This document shows positions 35,920 to 46,354 of a DNA stretch of 64,000 nucleotides, in pieces. How positions within the stretch are numbered: position 1 is the stretch's first letter; each line of letters opens with the position of its first letter. The DNA lies in assembly GCA_027922465.2 (NCBI GenBank), contig BQMF02000049.1, positions 496,001 through 560,000 on the forward strand, in the 5' to 3' direction. The notes below the pieces were generated by a model. It saw only the letters and a program-made list of their open reading frames with translations. It did no database searches and was not told the DNA's origin. This stretch comes from Turritopsis dohrnii (lineage: Eukaryota; Cnidaria; Hydrozoa; Anthoathecata; Oceaniidae). The translations under genes were made by a program, and so were the position numbers.

Positions 35920-38040
35920 CTGTAATGAAAAACATCACACACATTCAGACAATGACTAAGAGACAGCAGGACAGAAAGGGAAGAACTTCCAGCAAGTTTT
36001 TCTGATGAGTTGGTTGTTTTTAAAGAAATGGATATCAAGCCCATCCATTATATCACAATAATAATTCCATAACAATAGTATTGAATAACAAAAAAAATAA
36101 CGACAAAAAGAGTGGTATGCAGGTGCTTTACATTGATCACTTCATTAAACTGAGTGGTAATCTATTGGCAAAATTTGGAATTTCTTTGATATGAGTAACT
36201 CAAAAGATTTCAACATGAAGCTGGCAATATTGACAGGTCAAAATACGGTGTTGAAACTGAATCTCAGTATATATCTATTGTTAGTGTTCAGAACTAGACG
36301 GACATTTTGATTTGGTTTCAACCAAAACAACACTCTCATCCATTGTCATTTCAGTTGTTGCACCTCATTTCTAATAATCCATCGTGATAAAAGAACTTCC
36401 TGAAATAACTTTTTAAAGAAGTATCATCACTTTCTATGATATTACACAAATAACTTCAACTTGAAAAAAGATGAAAACTGCGAAAGTACTTTACAGGGAG
36501 AAAGTTTCATGAGGGAAGCAAAACGCAAAATTTTAGAGATTTTCTTTCAATGAATGAGACTTAATTCTATTTCGCGTGAAATAATCTTTCGTGTTCAACT
36601 GGAAAAGTGAATTTTGCGTGGGATAAACTTTTGCGATTTTCAGTTTTTGTGCAATTTTTTTCTCTATTTTTAAATTTTGACAAATGAGACAGAGATTTTT
36701 TGATTCAGACTGATACTGTAATTACATGGTTCTCAGCAAATTGCAGAAAAAAATACATGATATACCATGATAATACCAGCACACCAGTGAAGAAATACCA
36801 TAAGATATTTAAATAAGATAAAGAATTCGAACTAAGATTCAATAAAGCTATGGTCAGGGACCTATCTAGGCACAATTTGATAGCGTTTGAATGCTATGGG
36901 CGCCTAAAACATTACGCCCAAAACAACTTTTTTTGATACTAAGAAAGTACTTCCTTTTCGCACGGAGACTGCTGCACAATATAATGCTGATGATGTAACT
37001 TCATTATAACAATAATATTCTTTCCTTAAACTATGCTAAAGCTGTCTTATTAACTATTTACACATTAGGTAAAAGCAAAGAAAGAAAGAAAAAATTGCAA
37101 GAATTCATGAATTAGTACAATTCAGATAGGGAAATCATCTGCAGTCTTGTCAATGAAAAAATTGCCAGGCGTGCGGTAAATCGCACACGCAAAAGGGTTA
37201 TTTCGTAGTTCAGGCATACGTCTCTCAGTCTTATGACGCTCATGATCGCGCTAGCGCTCGCTTTAACACTCGTTAAGTTAGTAAAGACGCGCTTTTAATT
37301 GTACGCGTAGATACTGTTTAAAAACATGCAGAACCTTGGTGCTCAATTGACAACAAAACACTGAGGTATATTAAGTGATTTTTCGTTGTTGCTACGGAGA
37401 AGGACCACCGTTGCTAAGGTAATTTTGAAATTTCCTTTGTTATACGAATTCCTTTGTTCACATAACGAAAGGATATGAAAACATAAGTGGTACCAGTAGG
37501 ACTCATTTTCGTGTTATTAATGAAATTAAAAAGCATATTAGTTTCCAGCTCCCTTTAAAATAATGATTTATCTTGACTAACGATTGCAGACACAATGTTC
37601 CCCATTGAAAATGTTTCTGATTGGTCAATATTAGACTGGCTCGATATGAAGAAGTGAAGAAAATTTGAATGCCGCTTTATGTGGACACCGTCTTGGGAAC
37701 AGTTGCTACGATGAGTCAAAATAGAGTAAATTCATCAATCTTCTATTTTATTTAGGCCTTCCTTCGGGTGTCACTAAACAAAGAAAACGCTATCCCCAAA
37801 AAATCTCTGGATACGTCACTGATGGTTTATATAATGTAATCATGTCAATTATAAATCTTGTACATTGCTTTTCCAAATTTGTACTGACGTACCGATTTGT
37901 ACAGACATAAAGGTCAAAACTTATCCTAAAACAAGGACTTTGGCCAAATTTGATCTAACAGGTAGATGCTGAAAGCCATAGAACATCCACATATTCTCAT
38001 TTAAGCTCCTAACAGCCTAGTTCCAAAGCTTCCTCTAAAT
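35920..38040. other. no recognisable gene
   Basis: Mixed AT-rich sequence. Around 36520-36660 there are inverted GCGAAATT/AAAATTTTGCG phrases, and near 37160-37270 a CG-rich patch (GGCGTGCGGTAAATCGCAC) recalls the interior of the CAGGCCTGG elements. No exon seen. Confidence 0.35.
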
Positions 38041-38442
38041 AGACCTTTTTAAACGTGACGTCATTTGTTTATATAAATGCAGACCTAATGTACCATGGCA
38101 GGAACAAAAATATTCCCGCTGAAGAAGAGTTAAAGCGTTTTCGGTTTTATGACTAGGCTTTTCGAAATGTTTCCTTCGTCCCTTAATACTTCATCATTGC
38201 TACCGCTACCATTTCGGAAACTTTTAATGTTTTTGTCGAAATATAAGCCAATGACATTTGAATAAATGTTTTCCCGCGTGATAGTAGTGATAGCGGCAAT
38301 AATTCAGTAATTCTCTTGACAATGAATTTGCTGACACCGAAAAGGAAAAACTGAATGAAGATAAAAAGCAATATCAAGACAAATTAAAACTATCGGATGG
38401 AACTCAACTCCCTGATCCGTTTTCATTGTTGGATGGTTGGAA

Positions 38443-38760
38443 GTTTGATGAATGAATGAATGAATAATATTTATTTGTCAACAAAAGGAATTCCAAGATG
38501 CTAAGAAAAAATACAATTTGACTGGAGACCATCCAAATAGACTTATCTAAACAGAGGGAGTGGCCACCAAAATAAATAATACAAATACATTAAAACATAA
38601 GTTAAACAAAAAAAACCATACACTAAAATGCAAGAAAAAACAAACAAATAAACAAACAAAAAAACAAAAAGAAAAAAATAAATAAAAAATTGCTCAATTG
38701 TTATTTATTCATTTGGACACACCCTTCAAAAAAAAATCCAAGTCCAAAAATTTCTTTTTA
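38443..38760. repeat. A-rich repeat with (TGAA)n start, probably a retroelement 3' tail
   Basis: Begins with GATGAATGAATGAATGAATA, continues with ATTTATTTGTCAACAAAAGG and ends in AAACAAACAAATAAAC-type A-rich sequence. It looks like a short-repeat-tailed insertion inside the ISL2EU-like element. No coding sequence. Confidence 0.35.
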
Positions 38761-38773
38761 ATTAAAGTAGACT

Positions 38774-39040
38774 ATGATCCACAATTATGTATATAACTCA
38801 ATGAGGGATAAATTTGAGAAAATGTTCAAAAATGTTATACTACCGGAACTTATTACAAGAAGCATGGATCCAAATGAACTAACTGAAAAGCTTTATTGTA
38901 TCTGCAACAGACCATCATTTCCTCCTATGATTGCTTGTGATGGGAGAGATTGTAAAATCGAATGGTTCCATTACACTTGTGCAAAAATCGTTAAAGCACC
39001 CAAAGGAAAATGGTTATGTGAAGACTGTAAATATAAATAA
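38774..39040 (+). CDS. PHD-finger protein, remnant of ISL2EU accessory ORF
   Basis: 88 codons. The C-terminal half is a PHD finger, C4-H-C3 type: LYCICNRPSFPPMIACDG, then DCKIEWFHYTCAKI and GKWLCEDCK, close to the ING-family fold that reads histone H3 tails. Residues before it include NVILPELITRSMDP, which I associate with the C-terminal part of the second protein (YqaJ-type nuclease followed by PHD) of ISL2EU-like elements. The nuclease part is absent here, so this is probably what remains after an internal deletion. The ATG shown may not be a genuine start. Confidence 0.6.
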   Translation: MIHNYVYNSMRDKFEKMFKNVILPELITRSMDPNELTEKLYCICNRPSFPPMIACDGRDCKIEWFHYTCAKIVKAPKGKWLCEDCKYK

Positions 39041-39140
39041 AAGGAACATTTTTGTATATAACACTTGTAAATAACAAACAAAACTATGTATATAATATAT
39101 GTAAAGATACTTCCATGCTAGCTATTATAAAAAATAAACA

Positions 39141-40284
39141 CTACTGTGGAACAACACTTTTATTTAAATTAACAAGAGCACACACACAAACCATGATGTT
39201 GTTAGTTAAATCCACTTCAGTGATAGGTATTATAGATTGTAAGATTCTGTACTTTCGTATTCTTGCAATAACAGGCTCAACATGTATTCTTACATGAGCT
39301 ATTTCCCGTGATTCGTCAACTTCTTCTTCTTCTTCTTCTGAAAATGATACTGACATCACTGACCGTCAGTTGGAATCGATATGCTATATCAGTATGCAAT
39401 AAGCCAAGACGAAGCTTTACCATAACCAAAAACAACTGATCTGCATGGTCAAGTTAACGAACTTCCTCATTTTGTAATAAAGATAAAACCCATTCAAATA
39501 ATTGGGCAGACTGCAGTCCAGTAAAAAAATTAAGAACACGTTTATCATCTTTGATATTATGGTAAGAAAACTTTTTGTTTGATGTCTTCCAACATATCTT
39601 CGATTTGCTTGTGTTTTGCAGCTAAATCTGTTCCAAAACTTTCAATTTGTTCTTCTAATTTTGACACAACTGCGTCTCTGCAATCAGGATCTGTTTGTAT
39701 GGCTTTATCAGAGATATTAGCTAGATTTAAATGCTGTTCCATCTCAATTTGCCAAGAAGGTCCTGGTTCATCAAAGACTTCTTGACTGCCAGCATTGCTA
39801 ACATCATCACTGCTTTCACGTCTTCGCTTAAACCGCTCATACCTTTTCTGTGATTCCGCTGCATTCTTGGGTTGGTGGTACACAAAAACAGAAGGTACAT
39901 AGTCAGGGTTGTTTGGATCGTATGATTTGTCACCTGAAAATCATATCAGGTATACAATAGGTAATATATAAGTTGTCAACACACAAAAACAACAAGCACA
40001 CAAGATGAAACAAAAACAGGCACAGCATAACAGTAAACAAAATTTAGCAAAGACATTTTTAACAAAAAATAAGTAAACTTGCCGCTGATGAAATGTGCAC
40101 TACATATCCTTGCATTGTCAATTTGCTTTTCAGACCAATTCTCTCTTTTGATGGCTGCCACCCAAGCTTTCCTGCGTTTTAAACTTTTCTCGTCGTTACC
40201 GAAAGGAATACGAAAGAACTTTAGGTTTTTTTCACCTTTTCTTCTTTTGTTAGTGCATCCAACGGCACAACAAGAATCTGGCAT
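39141..40284 (-). pseudogene. THAP-domain DDE_Tnp_4 transposase, catalytic core deleted
   Basis: Transcript order: a THAP zinc finger at 40284-40085 (C2CH: CCAVGCTNKRRKG, RIPF, AWVAAI, ARICSAHF). An intron follows, most likely with a GC donor (AGCG|GCAAGT) and an acceptor at 39931. Then come DPNNPDYVPSVF, KRYERFKRRR and a coiled-coil-like stretch to 39557. After a frameshift comes FFTGLQSAQLFEWV and, past an in-frame stop, DQLFLVMVKLRLGLLHTDIA. The catalytic middle is missing. An acidic EEEEEEVDES patch sits at the junction, and the C-terminal block REIAHVRIHVEPVIARIRKY closes the frame. The order of blocks identifies a HARBI1/ISL2EU-type transposase. It cannot be catalytic. Confidence 0.8.
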
Positions 40285-40452
40285 TATGATAATGATGTTT
40301 ATTAACTATATTTTAACAATTTTCTTCACTTTTCTTCGATTGATTACACATAATATACCATCTTTCTTCTATCGAAGCCTGTCGCTATTCCTGCCATTTA
40401 ATGCGCATGCGTCACGAAAGAGTGCGAAAACGTAAACATTAAAGAGGTCTAT

Positions 40453-41840
40453 AATAACTTCCTTCCTTAGATTTTAACAAAAGCACTAGTTAAAGGTAAA
40501 TATATTAGCATATTTTACCCAGCAGGCAGCTGGAGCATCCTCACAAAAGTCACAAAAGTCTATCAGCAACAGCATAACTAAGTTGTTGCCTCAAGAAGAA
40601 TCATCCAACTGCTTTAAGAAATAAAAAATAAAAAATAACTTTCACAAAAAATCAAACTGAAATCAGACTGGCCTCTATCACTGCAAGAGTGGGTTGAAAA
40701 TAGTACTTTATTCATTCATCATTAACACAGTGTTTATTATATTCAAGTGACACATTCACGTCAGCAGATTTTGAGTCACTTGCAGTGATGGAGTGATTTA
40801 ACTTTTTATATCAACCTGGATCAAAAAAGGAAATTCGCAGTCATTTAACTAATCAAACCAAAGGCTTTTGTAATGTGATTGCAATTTGCTTACTTTTCCC
40901 TTATCCATTTCCTTTCTAAATGAAATACTCTTACAAATTAACTACCGATCAAAACTAAGACTAAGGGCAATTATCTTATTTTCATCTTAAAGAACATCTA
41001 AAATCCATAATTTGAGTGACTCAAAACCAGGACTGTGGATAATTACAGCAATACCTTGCTCTTAAATCTTAATAGATGTACATACTTGACTCAAAACTAA
41101 AAGTATCTCAGCTAAAGCTTCTTAAAATAGTCTGAAAGAATGAGGCATAGCCTGAACCTAACCCTCACTAACCCAAACAAATTTTACAAGGTTTACACCA
41201 TGAAGTTTTGATGCTATCAAATTGTTAGACGAACTATAATGTATGCATTCGCATCATCTAATCCCTAATTCATCATCTTTAAAAGAAGTCAAGCTTGAAA
41301 TACAAGCAATAATTTACTAATTTGGATGTGAAAGCTGCAACTAGGAACACCAGGGATGTATTACACATTTTATTGATAAGCTTGAGTGACATAATTCAAA
41401 ATACAGACATAAATGTTTGGGGGGCTTCATACAAAAAATACCATGATATACCATGAATACCATGATTACCAGCAAGGAAAAAAAATACCATGATAATACC
41501 AGGTTTACCATGAATACCAGAAAATTCAGAACCATGGATTATCCTAATTTAGAGTGCACCGAAAAATAATTATTTTAAAGGGTGACACCATAATTAGATA
41601 AGTGCAGACTAAGTAGGGTACATCAAAATAATTTCATAATTTTTCTTTTAAGTTTGCAGGAAAGTATGAAGTTCTCACTAAATTAGGTGCCTTGAAAATT
41701 ATTTCTCAAATTGGATGTGCACTAAATTAGGATGATTACGGTAATACCTGTGTTGTCGAAAGAAAAACACGTGAAAAAACACATGAAATTTGTGGCCAAG
41801 GTTTTCTGCAAAATTTTTTTCTCCATAGAAAATTAAAAAA
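40453..41840. other. no recognisable gene
   Basis: AT-rich intergenic sequence. A short repeat of ACCATGATATACCATGAATA type is present at about 41440-41530, with a related phrase near 36760. Nothing codes. Confidence 0.35.
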
Positions 41841-41849
41841 TACAGAATG

Positions 41850-42629
41850 AAGGGCTGGTCGTGAGAGGTGTGCGATCGCACGCGCATGCCTCGGCACACG
41901 CCTAAAAAGAGACGTGCGCTCTATCGCACGCCTTAATCTTACCAGGCGTGCAATAAACAGATCTTTTCATGGTCAAGTTCAAAAAGATATTGCGCAAGAA
42001 TTACATTATTGAAATTACAACAATTGGATTATAGAAAAATATATATATAGAAAAACAATGTTCTTACTTTATTTTGATAAATAGGAAAAAATCATATAAC
42101 TTTCAAAAGCCTTTCAAACAAAGGGTTTTGTTAATTCAAAATATTTTTGCAAACAACACCTGTACACAGATCAATTCAGGAAATTTTGTTAATTCATTCT
42201 AAATATAGTTATGAAGATTAAATTATGCTGAGTGATTGTTATTATAAGTTATATAGTTGTTTTCCATTAACTAACAAAGATGTATTTTGTTAATTGAATT
42301 TTCACGTGTTACATCAATAAAACACGAAGAACTCGTAGTTAAAAAAAGAAAGCATTGATATGCACTGAAGTCGAAGATAAGGGCTCCAATAATGCCTGTG
42401 TTTGGGGTCCACTGGTTAAATCGTCCCTGATTTCAATAAGTAAAATTCCATCATTTGTAACGAAATTTGGAATCGCACAGGCCAGAGATTTCTTTATGTC
42501 AAGGCCTGGTATGGTACTCCTTAAAACAAAAACGCACGTCCAAAATGTAACAAGGCGTGCTAAAAAAAAATGGCACGTCTGGAAAATATAGACGTGCGAC
42601 CCGGGTCTAAAATCTTACGACCAGGCCTG
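41850..42629. mobile_element. CAGGCCTGG-ended element, copy 2 (780 bp, 6-bp target duplication)
   Basis: Left end AAGGGCTGGTCGTGAG and right end CTTACGACCAGGCCTG are inverted repeats of the same family as 24452-25341. The flanking direct repeat is AGAATG at 41844-41849 and 42630-42635. The same GTGCGATCGCAC palindrome lies inside the left end. No transposase. Confidence 0.75.
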
Positions 42630-42814
42630 AGAATGTGCTAAATTTATTTTCTGTATAAAGAAAAAAGTTTCACAATATCTAAAACTGCTTTGACTTCAGT
42701 ACAGTTTCTATGTAAATGCACACCAGTGAATTTTGGATGATCATCATTTTAAGGGAACTAAATTTTGCATGAACTAAATTTCACAGGAATTCAATTTCAT
42801 GGTTGGGGAGGCAC

Positions 42815-43275
42815 ATTGCCCTTCAGAGGGACGATGCCCCAAATTTTATGCAATGCTTAATTATGATGTATGTGACGAAAATGTTATAGAAAGAGCTCAA
42901 AAAACGGAACAAAAAAGGTATTGAATCGTTTTGCTACAATCATCCGTTAGGGAGATATCCCTGATCAAAGATTGGGCCCAAAACTTTCGTCACCCCATCG
43001 CCTGTATTGCCGACCCCAAAAAATCAGTTATCTCAATTGGTTCTCGAGATGTTTCCCCAAAAACGTAGCGTTCGATTGGGGATGCAATGCAATGATTACC
43101 CAGTGATCATAAAAGAAATGACATCAAATGCCACGTGCTTTTATACTAATCATGAAAAAAGCGTCTCTCGCCTCTGCGTGGTTTTATGCGCAACTAAGAA
43201 GAACTTGAAGGAAATTTAAACTAAGTTTACCACTCTCAAAAATAAAATGGTATGCACACTTGCTATTATATATAT
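42815..43275. repeat. interspersed repeat family A, copy 3
   Basis: Shorter third copy of the family at 7278 and 18791. Shared blocks include CGATCAAAGATT.., CAGTTATC..TTGGTTCTCGAGA and GATTGGGGATGCAATGCAAT, with the closing CACTCTC..GCACAC block. The 5' part is missing or diverged. Confidence 0.65.
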
Positions 43276-43284
43276 AGTTATGGT

Positions 43285-43470
43285 GATGAAAAATGTTAGC
43301 TACTATCTTATTACATCATAAATATGCACTGCATAAATTATAGCATCTTAAAAATAAAATATCTCAGGAACGGGAGAGAATTATGAAATAGTGAAAAGAG
43401 ACTTGTGAAACAACTTTTTGAGCTCAATCGTATTTGTAAATATCATTTCGGATGCTGGAATCCCTTTAAA
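43285..43470. repeat. solo terminal arm of the TTAA-target MITE family
   Basis: About 185 bases that match, in the same orientation, the right arm of the MITE at 43918-44361 and, inverted, its left arm. It ends in GGAATCCCT next to TTAA. It may be a partial copy that was disrupted by the later insertion next door. Confidence 0.6.
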
Positions 43471-43917
43471 GATAATGAACTATATAATAAAGAGCTGAGG
43501 GTTGCACTATGCTGATGTCAGCAGATATAGAAATATCGGAAAATGGTTTGGGAATACTGTTTATTATTAAAAAAATGCTCAAACAAAATAAAGAAATGAT
43601 TGGTTCTCTCATGGAGATTATCTCATAATAAAACTGCTGATACACTTTATTATCGACCTTATGAATGATAGTTGCTTATTTTAAAATTGTTGTGTGCTCT
43701 ATGTAAAAATTTGAATGTACCACATTGTACACTTAGATACTTTAATTAATCAACTAAAATGTACTCAAAGGTTTTCAAGACAGGACATAATTTTGATTAA
43801 TAAGACACAATACTATTAAAAAATGCTCATTTTTGCTACTAACATCTGTCCTTGGTTGCTTATAAAGAAAAGTATATAGATACAAAGAAAATATAAAGAC
43901 AAACAAGGTTTCATTAA

Positions 43918-44361
43918 AGGGATTCCTGCGTCCAAAATGATATTTACAAATATGATAGAGCTCAAAGAGTTGTTTAACAAGTCTCTTTTCAGTTTTTCAT
44001 AATCATTTTAGTTTCTGAGATGTTTCGTTTTTAAAACCAATGCATATTTATGATGTAATAAGATAGTAACTAACACTTTTCATTGCAATAACTTTAGATA
44101 TATGATTAATATTACATCTTTGTAAGTTACTATGAAGTAAAGGCTTCCACTCTGAGTTGATTTATAGAAGAATGAAGTCATAGACTAATTCAGAAGTTAT
44201 ACACACTAACAAAATATTATCTTACAACATCATAATTATGCATTTGTAAATTGAAATATCTGTCCAGGAAACAAAATTTCCAAAAACTGTAAAAAGAGTT
44301 CTTAAACAACTTTGTGAGTTCCATCATCCCTTGAAATATCATTTTGGACACAGGAATTCCT
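43918..44361. mobile_element. 444-bp foldback MITE with TTAA target duplication
   Basis: Left end AGGGATTCCTGCGTCC and right end AGGAATTCCTGTGTCC (reverse complement), with inverted arms of roughly 165 bases that share AAAATGATATTT and ATGATGTAATAAGATA-like blocks. Flanked by TTAA at 43914-43917 and 44362-44365. TTAA targets are typical of piggyBac and Kolobok transposons, so this is a non-autonomous member of one of these. Confidence 0.75.
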
Positions 44362-44700
44362 TTAATGTTTCAACTTCACTGAAAATTTTAAATGTATAAA
44401 TCAACATTTTTATAATATTTGAAAAAAATTGTGAACAGCTTAAAATGAAAAATTATGCAAGAATTACGTTTCACGGATTGCCGAAATTCTTCATTTCATA
44501 GGAATTAAATTTCGCAGAAGACCCCCTTAACCACAAAATCTGCGAAATTTAGTTCCCATGAAATTTAGTTCCTTTCACAAGTATTGTATTATTGAGACAC
44601 CAAACAAAAAACTTAAACTGGAGATATTGTTGCCGGTAGATTTGTTTGTACATTTTGCTTGTGATCATAATGTTTATAAATTTGTCCAAAGAATCTTTAA

Positions 44701-45943
44701 AGGAGTGGTATCGTCATTTCAAATTTTATGACAAATTTTAGTTTAAAAAATGTATAGTTAGCTTGCGTTAAAGCTTTTTTTAAAAACGTTTTACTTCCGA
44801 AGATATTGAGTTTTTAATTATTTTATAAATCCCCGCCTTTTTTCTGATGAAAAACGTGTGACGTCATTGAAGAAGTTTCATTTATTTTTATTTGGTATGT
44901 CAGTGCAAAAGAGCGTATTAGTTTCTAATGTTTTCAAAAACCGTGAGTGAGAATTCAAGTGAAGAGGAATCAGATGTTCTCAGCGAAGATGAAGAATGTA
45001 GCAATGAGTTTTATTCAAGGATTTCACAGAGAATTTTAGCAGTTTGAGCCATATAGTTTTGACCCAGTTGCTGAAGAACATGAAAGAAGTCCGGATGATG
45101 ATTTTGATGATGCTGACGAAAATGATTTACCGGAAACAGTTGGCAACAAACAGTGATGCAATCGTAGCAAGAGGAAATGATTGTTCTGGTGGCAAAGAAG
45201 TTTATGCGATCGAAGACGATAAATTTCAAAAATCAAAATGAAAAAAAAAATACATGCAATATTGAGTTGATCATTGATCGTAAGTTAACGTTTTTCCAAT
45301 TTTCCGTTTCAAGCAGGAGTTCAAGAAACAATAGCTCATTCTATGAAAACAATAATGAAATAATCGGTGAAACGGAAAAATGCCCAGTTTGAAGAGAAAC
45401 ATGAAAACAAAAATCAAAAAAACACTTGCACACAGAAAGTAAAAGTTCACCTATATGTATAACGAAAAATGTAGATAAAACACTAAAGTAAAACTCCTTA
45501 TAACATGTTTACCATCAAATTTCTTCCAAAACATGATTCTTTAAAATTTAAGTGTCATAAAGATGGAAAATTGGCCTCGCTTCAACTTTGAAATCCATAT
45601 TTTTTTTAAATATGAATTTTAGATAATCTAAACAAACTAATGTTCTGTCCTTTGGCTGAGTCACTGTCATATCCCACACAGCAGCACAAATAACCATGTT
45701 TTTCATTAGATTTAAGAAAAATACATAGTTATTGCTTGAATTTCAAAGAACACTTGCTCGATTTGAATGCAAAACATCACATCGACACTGAACATAACTT
45801 CTTCAATGACGTCACACTATTACTAATTTATTCAGCGTTTTAAGCCTTTTTTTTCCAAATTAAATTTATTTTGTAGTATCTACATTAAAACAAGGAATAT
45901 ATGAAGAAAAAAAATTTTTTCAAATTTTCATGACACCACTCCT
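44701..45943. mobile_element. 1.24-kb TTAA-flanked element with degraded ORF
   Basis: Ends AGGAGTGGTATCGTCATTTC and, reverse-complemented, AGGAGTGGTGTCATGAAAAT, flanked by TTAA at 44697-44700 and 45944-45947. The interior + strand holds acidic, serine-rich coding-like remnants in shifting frames: SENSSEEESDVLSEDEE at about 44943, then FEPYSFDPVAEEHE at about 45036. The second phrase recalls the 'PY-FEP' block in invertebrate proteins with a P2X7-C-like zinc domain, but this is only a resemblance. It looks like a non-autonomous element carrying a decayed gene fragment. Confidence 0.6.
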
Positions 45944-46354
45944 TTAACTTGTAACGGACATTATAGAAACTAGACATTGGAAAATCATCAAACCAAAAAA
46001 GAAGGAGACAAGGAGGTGGATTATTATGTTTAGGCTTAGGCTCAAAATAATGTATTTTCTTATCATTTTGATACCTGTGAAGTAACTGGCCGACTTTTTC
46101 CTGTTCATACTAGCTAACACTCATTTTTATCACAGCAAATTTTGTTCAACATACACATTTTCTTCTTCACATAATATTTTTCCACGTGCCAAACTGTTCG
46201 CGCTTATTTTTTCGGATCTCAAGGAAACATTTTTACCAAATTTCCGTGGTCATTTTAACACAACAATAAAGAGTTACAATACACTTGTACAAAAAGAAAT
46301 TTATTCTTGGTAAAAGGAATCATATGAAAACATAACAAGAAGAGAACAACGTTA

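Larger units (their letters stand above)
38041..40450. mobile_element. ISL2EU-like DNA transposon, internally deleted (2.4 kb)
   Basis: Ends read AGACCTTTTTAAA at 38041 and, reverse-complemented, AGACCTCTTTAATG at 40450, flanked by AT on both sides (38039-38040 and 40451-40452). A second matching block, TGGCAGGAA, lies about 60-70 bases inside each end. Inside are two genes facing each other: a PHD-finger ORF on + (38774-39040) and a THAP/DDE transposase pseudogene on - (40284-39141). The AT duplication, THAP transposase and accessory ORF are what is known of ISL2EU (PIF/Harbinger-related) elements. Confidence 0.75.
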
